Assembly: GCA_020744225.1 (NCBI GenBank)
Contig: JAGMWG010000007.1
Coordinates: 868,001 to 932,000, forward strand
DNA length: 64,000 nucleotides
Source of the DNA: Paraphoma chrysanthemicola
Taxonomy: Eukaryota; Ascomycota; Dothideomycetes; Pleosporales; Phaeosphaeriaceae
Direction: 5' to 3'
Shown here: positions 41,535 to 52,316 of the stretch, one piece after another
How the letters are laid out: every line of letters begins with the position of its first letter
Position numbering within the stretch: the first letter of the stretch is position 1
Program-made: the position numbers and the translations under genes
Notes under the pieces: model-generated
What the model was told of the DNA's origin: nothing
The model's input: the letters and a program-made list of their open reading frames with translations, nothing else
The model's database searches: none

Positions 41535-41988
41535 GTGCCGGAAGTCAAGCACAATTTTGTCCAGATATGCAGCCTTTTTTCACCACAGGGCTCCACTTTC
41601 TCCTTTACAACCTTCGGCCCATTCGCGCACTTTGTCAAACACCTTGCGACAAGTCAAATGAACATCCTCGCGGGGGGTGAAATGGAAAGCACATATCTCT
41701 TAGGGCGTTACCCGTGGAAGCACGCGCATGGTAGCGAAGATACCAGTAGATACACTACCCGGCCTGCGATTAGTTGTGCTTCATCTGATCATAGAGAAGC
41801 ATATGTCTAATGACAAGACGGTGCGGGCAAAGTTGAAGCAGCGGAGAGAGGGCCCAGAGGGGTTGAAGTCAGGCTTGAAAGTTCTCGTGTGCACGATCCT
41901 GCCATGGGAGTTCGAGAGCGTGATTAATGGAGGCAGTTTTCGGAAGGTTGATCCATCTAGTGAACATTATCGGCGATTGCGGGCATGA
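41535..41988 (+). pseudogene. fragment resembling the F-box-like/2EXR family, frameshifted
   Basis: One frame reads QGSTFSFTTFGPFAHFVKHL; about 150 bp on, a second frame continues with VAKIPVDTLPGLRLVVLHLIIEKHM. The order and spacing are those of the middle part of F-box-like fungal proteins (strand-turn N-T-F-x-F, then a Leu-rich beta segment), but the two parts are in different frames and no intact start is visible. I read it as a decayed copy. Resemblance is by eye and moderate. Confidence 0.35.
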
Positions 41989-42213
41989 TTTAGGTACTAT
42001 CATGGCCTCTTGTAGGCTTTATAAAGCTGTAAACAAGGGGTATTGTCGAAGAGGAATGGTAGAGCACAATTTAGCGCTCATCAGATTCTCAGAGAAACGC
42101 GCACTATCAGAGTGTCTCAGACTAGATGGCACCCAATAACTCCAGCGCACTCATATGACCCCACAGATTGAAGACAAGTATCTCATTCAATCAACCTCAC
42201 AAAGCATTACATC
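41989..42213. other. gap before the ankyrin gene 3' end
   Basis: 225 bp of 3' flank; no gene seen. Confidence 0.3.
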
Positions 42214-45200
42214 CTACGTATACAATCTCGCCCCCCACCCCCTCACCAAGCCCAACCAATCCGCACTCCTCCCCGTTGCCTCCGCCGCCTCCAAAACAGT
42301 ACACTCATCTTCGCCATCCCCCAACGGCCTCGCCTTACAATTCAGCACTAAACTCCTTCCATCCAGAACACCCAGCTGCAACATTTTCTCTACACCCACA
42401 TAATTATCCTGCTTAATCGCCGCGAGGATCGCAGGTAATTGTGGCCGGGGCAATACGCCTTCGGCATCCCAGACATGTACCATGGCAATGAGGTCCAGGT
42501 ATGCGGATTGCGAGTCTGGTGAAGAGGAGGTGCTGGATGAAGGGATGGGTAGCAGCATGTCCCATATTGCAGGCAGAGCAAGAATCTGGTTGCGTGTCGC
42601 GGCTGCGGAAATCGAGTCTAGGAGAACGCGTACACAGTCTTTGTTTATCCGTTGTATCGCAATACTCAGCGCCGAATACGTCAACTCCGGTGCTAGGGGA
42701 AGCATATCAGCGAGCATTGCCGTCCCCGTTTCGCCGCCTTGATGTGCGGCGAAGTGTAGCGCGTTCATGTCGAATGCCGGGTCTCGCGGATGTGCGCCTG
42801 CCCGTAACAAGACACGCGCGGTGTCGAGTTTTTCGAGTGCGATGGCGGCGGCGAGGGGTTGGGCTTTTGTTTCCTTTTTGTTGCGACGGAAAGAAATGAC
42901 TTCTTTGACGAGTTCTGGCCTGCTTTGCGCAATGAGTTCGACGGCTTGTGAGGCATTCGCGGATAGGGCGCGGGCAAGGGGTGTGCGTGGGCCTAGATCG
43001 TTGGCTGTGCGTTGGGCGAGACCGATGTTGAATCCGCGTTCGATGAGGAGGCGGAGGATTCGGAGGGCTTCGGAGGGCCGTTGGTCCCATGTGTCTTTAG
43101 TGAGGGCGTTGACGGGTGATATAAACCGGGTGACTTTGTCTTGGTATTGGAGAACTTCGTCTTCTTTCTCGTACTCTGCGGGCGAGCTTTTTATGCTTAG
43201 CATTTCTTCGACTGCATCTGCCCACCCTGCTCGCACGAAGCATGCCAAGGCTGAGTACTCGTATGTCGTCTGCCATGGTCGGTGTCCGAACTCAGCACTT
43301 TGTAATTCACTCTTGTTATCGAATACACCCGAGACTGGTGCTGCAGGGTCGAACTTCGGATTTTGCATGATCAATCTTAACACACTCAGTCCCTGCTCTT
43401 CATTCTTCCAGTGGGAGACGCCATCGAGGACGCTGGTTTTTGATAACCGGACCTGACTTTCCGCCCAGTAATGCTGAGTATCCTCCATTTCTCTGGGCCA
43501 TTGTTCGATCATCGGGTTTGCGCCATGATTACAAAGTAATGCAACAGCAAGCTCTGCATGGCCTCTGTACACCGTCGTAAGGAGGGCGCGATCAGTCGGT
43601 GTGAATGCACTCTTTTTCTGCGCTTCGCCATAAGTTGCGCCTTTCTGAAGCAGAAAATCCACAACTTTGGCATGCCCGTTTGCTGTTGCTTTGGCCAGTG
43701 CTTCATGCTTGACCTTCTTAAGCTTACTGGCGGAGCGATAGGCCGGATCAGCTCCCAGGCTTATGATGGCCTTGACCATGGGTAGGCTGCCTTCCTCTGC
43801 GACATCCTCAAGAATTGCGGTGAGCGCATCTTGAGAATGCGATGTGCTACCGACAGGCTTGGTAGTGTTCGAACGCTTGAGAGAAAAGCCCTTCTTCAAT
43901 ACTCCGCCGGACGACTTTTGACTCGCACCTTTATCTGCCTTATCGAGCATTTGCAGTACTTCGGCATGAGCTTCTGTAGATGTCATTTCAGGCGGTCCGA
44001 TCTCGACGATATCTCTGATGTTTGCCTTGGGCTGTGCAACCGAGATTCGATGATGCTGGTTAAATGGACTACCGGGTGTCGAAGAACTTCGTTCGCTGCT
44101 AAGACTGCCCATGGTATTCATTCGCGGTAGCGCTCCTGGTACGAATCGAGTGGGTCCCGAAGCGTAATTCGCGAAAGTTGGCGTTGCATTCCCCAAAGTT
44201 AAGGTTTGCATATTGTGACGGAGAGTGTCCTCATCTGGTCTGCCTCCTAGAGATTGTGGTGGAGTTGGAGGCAATGTGTTGGCTCGCTTGAACTTTAAAG
44301 GCTGGGGTATCGATGATGTTTCAGGCCTTTGTTGCTGTGAAGCTGGGTTTCTGAAGGCAGGATGGATGTGTTGTTCAGAGGTGGGTGATGTTGGAGGTTG
44401 AGGAAATTGATGGAGGTAAAAGTCCGACGCTGGTGACTTTTGACTATAATTGAGAGGAGCAGGTACAGCCGCTGGCATTGGATAGCCCGTAAGGGCATCG
44501 TGATGTCTGGTGTTGAGCATGTTGTCTTGAGAATGCGGTGCGTATCCAGAGGAAATATTTTGGCTCACTGACTGGAGCCCTTCTGCTTCTTTTGAATACC
44601 CCTGCCGGCTTGCGTAATATGTCGCAGGAACGTTGTGATTGGACTGATGATACGCTATTTGGAGGCCTTCTGCCTCTCTTCGGAACGTGGGGTTGTTCGC
44701 AGCAAGATCGTACGAGATAGCATGCTGCAGATTTGACGATGCTGATTGCCTCCCCATGTCTTTGACGCTAGGCGGAGTGGCTGATAGCTCTTGTACTGTG
44801 GAAGTCGCTGATTTCGCAGGTGCAAGATATTCGTACGACGGTCCGCCATAGAAGCTCGAGTACTCTCCTAGCCCGTCTGCGTACCGCTCCTCTGGCTGTA
44901 CTGTTAGCTGCTGCATGTCGAATAGATCGTGCGACTCGTCTCTGTATCCAGCGTGATGGATAGATAGCTCCCTGCGGCCAGTCGATCGATTGTACAAGGC
45001 TGGGGAGGTCCTGGACGCGCGGGGCAGAGTTATATAAGATTCGAGGCTTCTTGGCCAATAGCCTCACCACGTGTTGTTGGATTCATGTTGGGGCTGAGGC
45101 GAGCATGCAATAACCCCTGCAAGTATCCCGTTACAGTCTTCGGGCAGGATCTAGCATTGCTTTTCAAGAGTGCCTGGTGGTCGCAGTCAACTTTCGAGCC

Positions 45201-45497
45201 GTCCGGTGAGCTGAAGCCATAGAGTTGGACGGTGAAATGTGCGACTATGGGCTCGGGGATTGTACATTGGGCAAGGGATTGAGCATGCAAGCATCTTAAA
45301 GTATCAACTTGAAATAAAAAAGGAAATGTCGAGACGAGAACTTGCCTCTGTACTGGCGGTGGATTCTCCGTCTCAAGGATGGTGTGAGCTATAGACGGAC
45401 GCCAGAAGCGGGAGACCCTGCATGAACGACAATGTCCGTGCACAACCACTAGAGTACCACGTGGGTGGGGGTTGATGCTCGTCAAACGTGCGAACAT
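42214..45497 (-). CDS. large ankyrin-repeat protein with unusual N-terminal module
   Basis: Three exons: 45497-45346, 45294-45068 and 44999-42214, encoding 1054 aa. Intron 1 (45295-45345, 51 nt) uses a GC-AG pair (AG/GCAAGT) and intron 2 (45000-45067, 68 nt) is GT-AG. The long third exon lacks an ATG at its upstream end, and its frame joins naturally to the upstream frame, so they are one gene. The first roughly 120 residues hold spaced Cys/His (VVHGHCRSCRVSRFW, CLHAQSLAQC, VDCDHQALL, ARSCPKTV) and match no domain I know. A Ser/Pro/Gln-rich disordered region follows, with two copies of an R/K-E-A-E-G-L-Q motif. Ankyrin repeats start near residue 540 (LPMVKAIISLGADPAYRSA, GHAKVVDFLLQKGA, GHAELAVALLCNHGANP) and continue in degenerate form to the end. 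Probably a cytoplasmic or nuclear scaffold; partners unknown. Confidence 0.82.
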
Positions 45498-45558
45498 CTA
45501 AAGCTTGGAGCACGGGTTACGATGAACATGGACGATCCCAATATGGGGTAGACTAACT
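45498..45558. other. 61-bp gap between vps53 stop and ankyrin gene start
   Basis: Two genes on the same strand are only 61 bp apart, so the ankyrin gene's promoter must overlap the 3' end of vps53. Confidence 0.6.
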
Positions 45559-48234
45559 TCATTTCTGCCAATCCCGCTTGAAGAACTTGCCAATGTTCTT
45601 CAGATTTTCGTTCAGGTTGGCCTTCGCCGCGTCACCTACACTACCATCCGCGTTGCCCGGCGCGCCAGGTGCAGGGCTCCCAAAACGATCGACTCCATCT
45701 CTGGCTGCGTTTACCAACATGTTACCGAGGCCTGCGGGATCGAACCTTCCTCCGCCCAGACTGGGTGTGCCCATGGTACTCATCACGCTGCCTGCATTGC
45801 CCAAGCTGCCGATACCCGTGCCGATATGGCCAGCCTGGATTTGCAATGGTGTAAGTAAGGGTGAATTTTGGACAAGATTCTCGTGATTCGGCGAAGCGCG
45901 AAAAGCCGCGAAAAGATCCAGAAGCTGGGTTTGCTCGGCTTTGCGGATCCCTTTGAGATCCAGGATCTTCTTGAAGTTCGTGTCCGACTTGTCTGCAATA
46001 TGGATGAGGTATGCTTGAACTAGAGCTTCGGGCGGGGAAGGCCGGACTTGAAGCGTTTTGAGGAATGGATCGATCCTGGCCATGCTTTGTGTTACTCGTT
46101 TGACGAAGCTGCACAAGTTGTCAGTAACCAGCAAGCAAGAGTTACGAACGTGTAGACCAACATACCTCGAAGGGGGTGCTGTCCCAGGCTCTTCGTTGAG
46201 CGTGGGCAATTCCAAGAAGCCTTTCTTGAGAACATACGAGTCCAGCAGCATCTGCTCTGCCCCTGCTTCTGCGATTGGCTTACATTGGACGACATTCGCA
46301 ATATAGGTCGATGCCATGAGATCTACCAGGTTATCGCAAAACGCACGAGCATACTGTTGTTTGTGCAGATACTTCAAGATCTGACCTGAAGTCTCCTTGA
46401 TGTTACGTATCAGCTCGGTAACGTAAGTGCTGTGGTCGCCGACACTCTCAAGCTTTGACCACGGTGTATTTCGCATTTCCCGCCAGCTTGGCTCACATGC
46501 AATCTCGACCTTTCGTACCAATATTCGCACTGTGGCACTGGCAATGCCCATAAATGCGTCAGCTTGACTTTGCAGATCGACCTTATCTTTGAGCTCTTCA
46601 TCGATGCGGCCTTTGATCTTTTCCTCCAGCTGGTTGCAGGTGGCATAACAATAGTCTGCGGTATTGAGAATGAGAACCGCATCCTCTATCGAAGGCCCTT
46701 GTGCCCCAGGTTTCTCGCTCAAAAAGTAGAAGAGCACTTGCTGGCTGTACTGTTCGAGGTACTTGGCGAAAGTCGCGGATAGTTCGAGTAGCCGCGTGCC
46801 TGTTGAGAGCTTGGCACACTGTGCTAAAGTCAAACGGTAGAAGTGGAATAGCTCAGTCGAGGAGGGTATGACAGCTTGATGCGAAAAGTCCTCTTCGGTG
46901 TTTCGGAGCGGCTGCTGTCGATATTTGGGGATGAGCGTCGCAAGTTGCCTGTCTCGTGAGCGGATGTACGGGCGGGGAAAGTATGTTGACTTACTTGTCT
47001 TGAGACTCCACCCATAGACTCATGTAGGGCTCGAACGCCTCAGAGATTGCTTGACTAAAGCCGTGCGGTCTGTCATCCTTGGAAGCGATAGTATCAATGG
47101 AAGCGCGGGACTATGATCAGTGAGTACTGGTGAACGATGTCCTTTCCCACGAGCTCATAACGTACCTCGTTGGTGAACCGTCGCTCCAGTGCATGCTCGA
47201 AGTTGAGAGTCTCTTGCAGACAGGAGAGCAGGAGATCGACATCCAGAGTTTGACCGTCTCCTCTCCGCATGGAGCGCTGCAGAATAGCCTTGAAATCGTC
47301 ACGCGTGCCTTCACAATATGAATTGGCTAGCATTTCATTGACGCGCCAATAAGAGGGGAAGATGGCAGCATGCTCGACATCATATGTCTTCATCATGCGG
47401 TTGAACCATGAGTACCGCCTGGATATATTGTCCAGGGAGCCGGCCTGCAAACTGTTAGCAAGCGCACGGCACAACCACATTAAAGGGGATATGAACCTCG
47501 TCGTTGCCTCGGAACACCTGTCGGTATTCACGTAACTGTGTGTTGCAGTACCAATTGATGAGACGGATCCGTGCATGATCTCCCAGCGCGTCCATGACCA
47601 GACATGCCTCTGCGAGCATGGCCTTACGCTGCCCAACCTCGCCCTTGGCGAAGACGACCTCAAAGTCCTCGCAGACCTGCTCCAGCAGCTCGCTCTGCAA
47701 GTCGGCTACATTACGGCTCAGTGTTGCGATCTGGTCTATTGATCTGTAGCTCTTGAAGTGCGCTACGAGCTGTATGACGGCTTGCAGCAGCTGGGCGCAC
47801 TCTCGGTACTGCCGCGACTTGCTCAGGCTGCGCAGTTGTTCATATGCCGTTGTCAACATCTGCAGACGCTTCAAAGCTGTCATCGACAAGGTCAGATTCT
47901 TCTTGGTGCTGTCGAGGCGCTTTATATCCGCCGTCATCTCGGTGATGGTTTGCTCCGTCTCCATGGCCCGCTCCCGCACGCTTTCAATCTTCCTGAACAG
48001 GTCTGCCAGCTCTGCCTTGGCGGCTTGTATGCGCTGCACACTGTCGGCATCCGAGGCAGACTGCGAGGCGACGACGCCAACAATGTCTTCGTCCAAATCA
48101 TCTTGGTAGCTGCGGAGCGCCTCGGAGGTGGCCGCGACGGAGGAGAGGGCGCTCGGGTGGTAGAAGATGGCGTTCAGGTGGTCGATGGGGTCGTAGTCAG
48201 CTGCGTTGAGCGTCAGCGCGACGTCCATGGCCAT
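45559..48234 (-). CDS. vps53: GARP/EARP tethering complex subunit Vps53
   Basis: Tethering factor for endosome-to-Golgi vesicles at the trans-Golgi. Five exons (48234-47497, 47444-47166, 47110-46995, 46948-46166, 46108-45559) with introns of 52, 55, 46 and 57 nt encode 821 aa, the usual size. The N-terminal half is the Vps53 coiled-coil domain (DYDPIDHLNAIF, then IQAAKAELADLFRKIE). Splices restore YRQVFRGNDEAGSLDNISRRYSWF, RRFTNESRASIDTIASKDDRPHGF and SLWVESQDKQL. The last exon gives FVKRVTQSMARIDPFLKTLQV and a Gly/Ala-rich tail. The first intron has an atypical donor (GTTCAT) but gives the only coherent join. A second Met (MDVALTL) two residues in is an alternative start. Confidence 0.93.
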
Positions 48235-48712
48235 AGCTGTGCCCGGCCGGGGGCGTGTCTACCAGAGTCAAGTTCGGTGGAGGAAGGCGCAGGCATGGGA
48301 TGGCGTGGAGGGATGCATCAACCCGCGTGCGCTTAGGATGCGCGGCCAATTCCGCTGCAGAGATGTAGTTCACCCGAATTTGCGACTGTCAAGAGAATGA
48401 CGCGTCTTTTGGTTCACGTTGACGAGCGCTGCACGTGTCAGGGTCGGTATGTGGTGTCTACACTGAGGCATGCCTTGGTGTTCATTGTTCAGGGTATCAA
48501 GTGGCCTAAGCTTGCCGCTAGTCACCTCTCCGCACAGGTTGCCAACATTCATCCATACGAAGCACAATAGTAGCGGCATGCAAGGGTATTCGATGGCTCA
48601 AAGACTTCAGATGCTATGCTATGCTGTAAATGTCGCTATGCCCCGAGGAATGTAGCATGTACTTTTCTAATCCTTGCCCGTGCGAGCAGCCAGCGTATCG
48701 AACCGCGTCGGC
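48235..48712. other. intergenic region between vps53 and the chitinase gene
   Basis: vps53 promoter and chitinase 3' flank; no further gene. Confidence 0.4.
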
Positions 48713-49998
48713 TCACTGGGGAAACAGGCCCAAAAACCCGTTATACACCAGACTACGGTCCTTTTGGGTGAGCGAGCTTGCATCTCCTGTGCCGGTCCAA
48801 TAGAAGAGGCCGCCAAGAGAGTTGTGTCGGACATAGTCAGCTTTCATCCTCACGGTCTGCGGGGTGTCGTATGTGACGAAACCACCATCCCCGCCAACAC
48901 AATACGCTGCTCCGACTCTCTCATCGACGTGCTCGGTTGCTCCAGGTCGCGGCAGATCGCGATACTCGAACGTACCCTCTTCCCCAGCCTGTCCAGAGAA
49001 AGAATGCCCCACGCCTTCAGTGCCAGTAAAGCTCCGCCCATAGGCTGGTACACCCATGACAATCTTGTTAGGGGGAACACCCTGGCGTAACATATACGAC
49101 ACGGCAGAATGGCAAGAAATTGCGGCTTCTGGGCTGTGGGGTATTTGAGGCGTGAATAGCTGGGCCTGGTGACCGCATTTGCTTGTCCATGGGCCAGAAT
49201 AATCATAAGCCATCAGGTTGACCATGTCGAGGTAGTGTGAGGCATGGGCCAGGTTGATGTGCTGAAGCGCCCACTCGCCGGCAGGCAACGCCGTAGAAAG
49301 TGTGTACTGGGGTGCGGGCAAGTATTGTCGGAGCACTGCTAGCAAGGCGACGAAGTCCTCTCCCTGCTGGGAATCTGCCGGGTGCTCCCAGTCAACTAAT
49401 CCTTGCATCAGTGCCGCTTCAAAGGTGCCAGTCTAATGGTGAACATCTTACTATCGATACCATCGATTTGGAATTGCTGTACCAAACCAAGTGCAGTTTG
49501 TGCAAAGCGTTCGCGTCGGCCAGGGTCTCGAGCTACCGCTGCAAAAGGTTCACTGCCTTTTCCACCTCCTCCCACTGAAAGCACAACACGAAGTCTTGTA
49601 TATTTTTGCTTCAGTAGCGCAAAGGAGTTGAGGCAACCTTTTGTGGCCGGAACATCTCCGGCGCCAGCTACATCAATCTGAGCATCAGCCCATTCGTCAC
49701 TTAGCTGCGACTTGTCAGCGTTTGTTCAATCTTCTGCATGTATTCATCTTACGTAGACCGTGCCATCCTCTTTCACCCTGCACTTTGTCAGCTAGCCCGT
49801 GTTGCCCTAGAATAAGACTGACCAGGCAAATGCATAGAACACATGGGATATGACATCGAAATTCAAGGACACTGGTGGCTGGTCCCTATATATTCGCCAA
49901 TTCGGATAGTAGACTCCGTTCCAATACATGGCTTGAAGTGGCGTAGAAAACTGTGTATTGTGGTGAGGTGGGGGACTGAAGTACGCTCGGCTCATCAT
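48713..49998 (-). CDS. GH18 chitinase without signal peptide
   Basis: Glycoside hydrolase family 18 endochitinase, hydrolysing beta-1,4-GlcNAc chains. Four exons (49998-49823, 49777-49753 of only 25 nt, 49704-49452, 49395-48713) with introns of 45, 48 and 56 nt encode 378 aa. The beta-strand 1 text is NGVYYPNWRIY, the substrate groove shows SVGGGG, and the catalytic signature D-G-I-D-I-D-W-E is complete across the third intron (D148, D151, D153, acid/base E155). MVNLMAYDYSG and LGGLFYWTGTGD are conserved strands. No signal peptide, chitin-binding module or GPI signal is present, as in the ChiB-type autolytic chitinases of Aspergillus that act in ageing or remodelling hyphae. Either of the first two Met codons, or Met24, could be the start. 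Confidence 0.9.
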
Positions 49999-51491
49999 CG
50001 GACGTCGTCAGCTAAGTTCTTAGCTGCGTCTTTGGTCCTGCACGTCAGAGCACCGTGCAGGCGGAGCTCGGGTGTCGGAACTGATGAGTTTGACCTTCAA
50101 GACGAAGGCTTCAATAGAGGCTGGAAATCTTCGCAGGGTTTTCGTGGCAATGTTGATGCTTGCGGCATTTGTTAAAAGAATCGGATTTCGTAGTGGTTGT
50201 TGCTGACTAGTTAAGCTTGTATCGCCTGCACGGCGGAGGAGAGCAACTAGCAATGAGAGAAATTCCCTCGTGGGTGCTCCAGGTGGACTTTAAAGTTTAC
50301 AAAAAGGTGCGTATGGCGAGAGTATATAAAGCAAGTGGATGTGGCACGCAGCCATGGTAGCACAGGATCGATGATCCCGTCAAGCTTGATGCAAAAATGG
50401 CAAAGTCTTGTGCGGAGCGGCTGGAGTTGCTTCACGCGCCCAGCAAATGAAGTGTGAGGTCTAGTCATTGTCTCTAGTGTGGACTCGACGCAGACGATCT
50501 TGATTCTGCGTGTCTCAAGCATCCTGATCACACGAAGAACCCTGCCCACGCAAGATGTTGATGATAATCATCCCGACTAGATGTAAGTGTCGGAAGTTAT
50601 GGTAACACGACAAGTTGATTCACAGGGCTGGATGGCGCAACACGCTGTATCCGGTTTATGGACAGGCCAGCCAGCCGCCGGCACGTCTTTCAAAGAGTCA
50701 AATTGAGCTTGGTCGTTTCCTTGAATGCGCACCGCTCGACGCTGAAAGTCAGCCAGGGGTGGGCCGACAACGCTGCTGTTTGGTTGCACGGCCAGGAACA
50801 GCTTCCCGAACGCGTGTGCTGCATCCTCTATACGGAGCGCAAGTCGATAAGGCTGCGCAAGGTGACCACTAGTCCCCAACACCGGCGGCATGGACCTAAG
50901 CTGATTGACCAAGCGATCATTACAGCCTATACGTGCAATAATGTGCTGTTGGGAGAAGCCATGGTCTCCGGAGAAGGTTATTTGTGGCTGCCTTGGCCAA
51001 ATCGGAGGGTGTGAGTGGCGCTTGCACAGAGTGAAGCGAGTAGTTGGCGCACGTCGTGTGGTGGTTGCGCCGGCTTGGACACGACGGCTTGACGGCGCGT
51101 ACGACGTCGAATGCAGCCGCAGAAGTCCGGGGTCGGTGTCTAGCCGCAACTTGCCGCCATGCAGCAGGATGTCGAAGCCAGGCGTGGTACAGTACATGAA
51201 TGTGGCGTGACAAAGAAAGGATCGCTGTTGCAGCGCGCTAGCCCTGGACGGCTAGTTGCAAAAACACGTGCCATCGCGTCCAAGTTCTACTCCGCGCCCA
51301 ACGCACCCACTATCATCGCGACACAGCCAGCCTTGACACGCCAAGTTGGATATCCTCACGCGATATCGCGTTGCGCAGAAGTATAGAAGCTCTCTGTGCT
51401 GCTTGCCAAACGTTGAGTCGCGGTCGCTTGACATCATCTCGAGAATTACGTCCAGGACTATTGTAATCGTTTCGCAAGTGCCGCCACCAAG
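49999..51491. other. 1.5-kb divergent region between chitinase and yth1
   Basis: Larger than other divergent gaps. Frames up to 206 codons exist on the minus strand (50577-51197) but lack any domain or splice logic. I see nothing I can name. Confidence 0.4.
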
Positions 51492-52316
51492 ATGACTGAA
51501 GTGCAGACACCACTGGCCTCGGTGGCGCCCGACGAAGAAGTTGAGAAGATCGGCCAAGCCATGTACACGTTCAACTTTAGCGAGTTTCTAAGGCGCGAGT
51601 ATCGCTTTGGACTCGATCCGAACAGACCTGCATGCAAAGCATACATGCAGGGCCACTGTCCCTTGGGCTCGCGCTGTCCCGACAGACACCATGTATCGTC
51701 ATCCTACAACAAGTACGTAGCTTACAAAAGAGCCGCATGAAGCACTCGCAAGCTCACAGTGTCTAGTCTAGTCTGCAAGCATTGGCTCCGCGGCCTCTGC
51801 AAGAAGGGTGAAACCTGCGAGTTTCTACACGAATACAACCTCAGACGCATGCCCGAGTGCTCATACTACGCTCGCACACAAACCTGTTCGAATGGCGACG
51901 ACTGCCTCTACCTTCACATCGACCCAGAGGCCAAGCGCCCCTCATGTCCACATTACGACCGCGGCTTCTGCCCACTTGGCCCATTCTGCGCCCTGAAACA
52001 CAACAAGAAAGAGAAAATCTGTCCGTTCTATCTCTGTGGCTTTTGCCCAGAAGGGAAGAACTGCACATATGGCACACATGCAAGATTTCCAACAGAATTG
52101 AAGAAGCCCGAGGTCCGCGTAGAGAAGAGTCCCGAGGAACTTGAGGCAGAGCGCGCTGAGCGCGAACGCGAGCAGATGCGGAGAGAAGAGGAGGAGCGTG
52201 AGCGAGACGACAGAGGCGGGCATGGCGGCGGCCGAGGGTTCAGAGGAAACTGGGACCACAAGAAACGAGGAGGAAGGAGAGGTCGCGGGCGCGGACGAGG
52301 CCGTGGCGATTTCTGA
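51492..52316 (+). CDS. yth1: mRNA 3'-end processing zinc-finger protein Yth1 (CPSF30)
   Basis: Subunit of the cleavage and polyadenylation factor that reads the poly(A) signal. Exons 51492-51712 and 51767-52316 with a 54-nt intron (51713-51766) encode 256 aa. Five CCCH fingers are visible: CKAYMQGHCPLGSRC, CKHWLRGLCKKGETC, CSYYARTQTCSNGDDC, CPHYDRGFCPLGPFC and CPFYLCGFCPEGKNC, each closed by a His. The splice gives SYNNLVCKHW, as in orthologues. The N-terminal YTFNFSEFLRREYRFGLDP is the conserved lead-in. After the fingers comes a charged helix (EAEREREQMRREEEERERD type) and an RGG-rich end (GGHGGGRGFRGNW, RGRGRGRGRGDF) likely to bind RNA. Confidence 0.95.

Noticed and set aside
44916..44997. 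Starting the ankyrin protein at 44997 or at the first ATG of the third exon
   Set aside because: 44997 is TTG, and the upstream frame joins through a good intron, so the gene starts at 45497.
50577..51197. 206-codon minus-strand frame in the chitinase/yth1 gap
   Set aside because: No domain, no splice continuity, His/Arg/Pro-rich composition typical of shadow frames.
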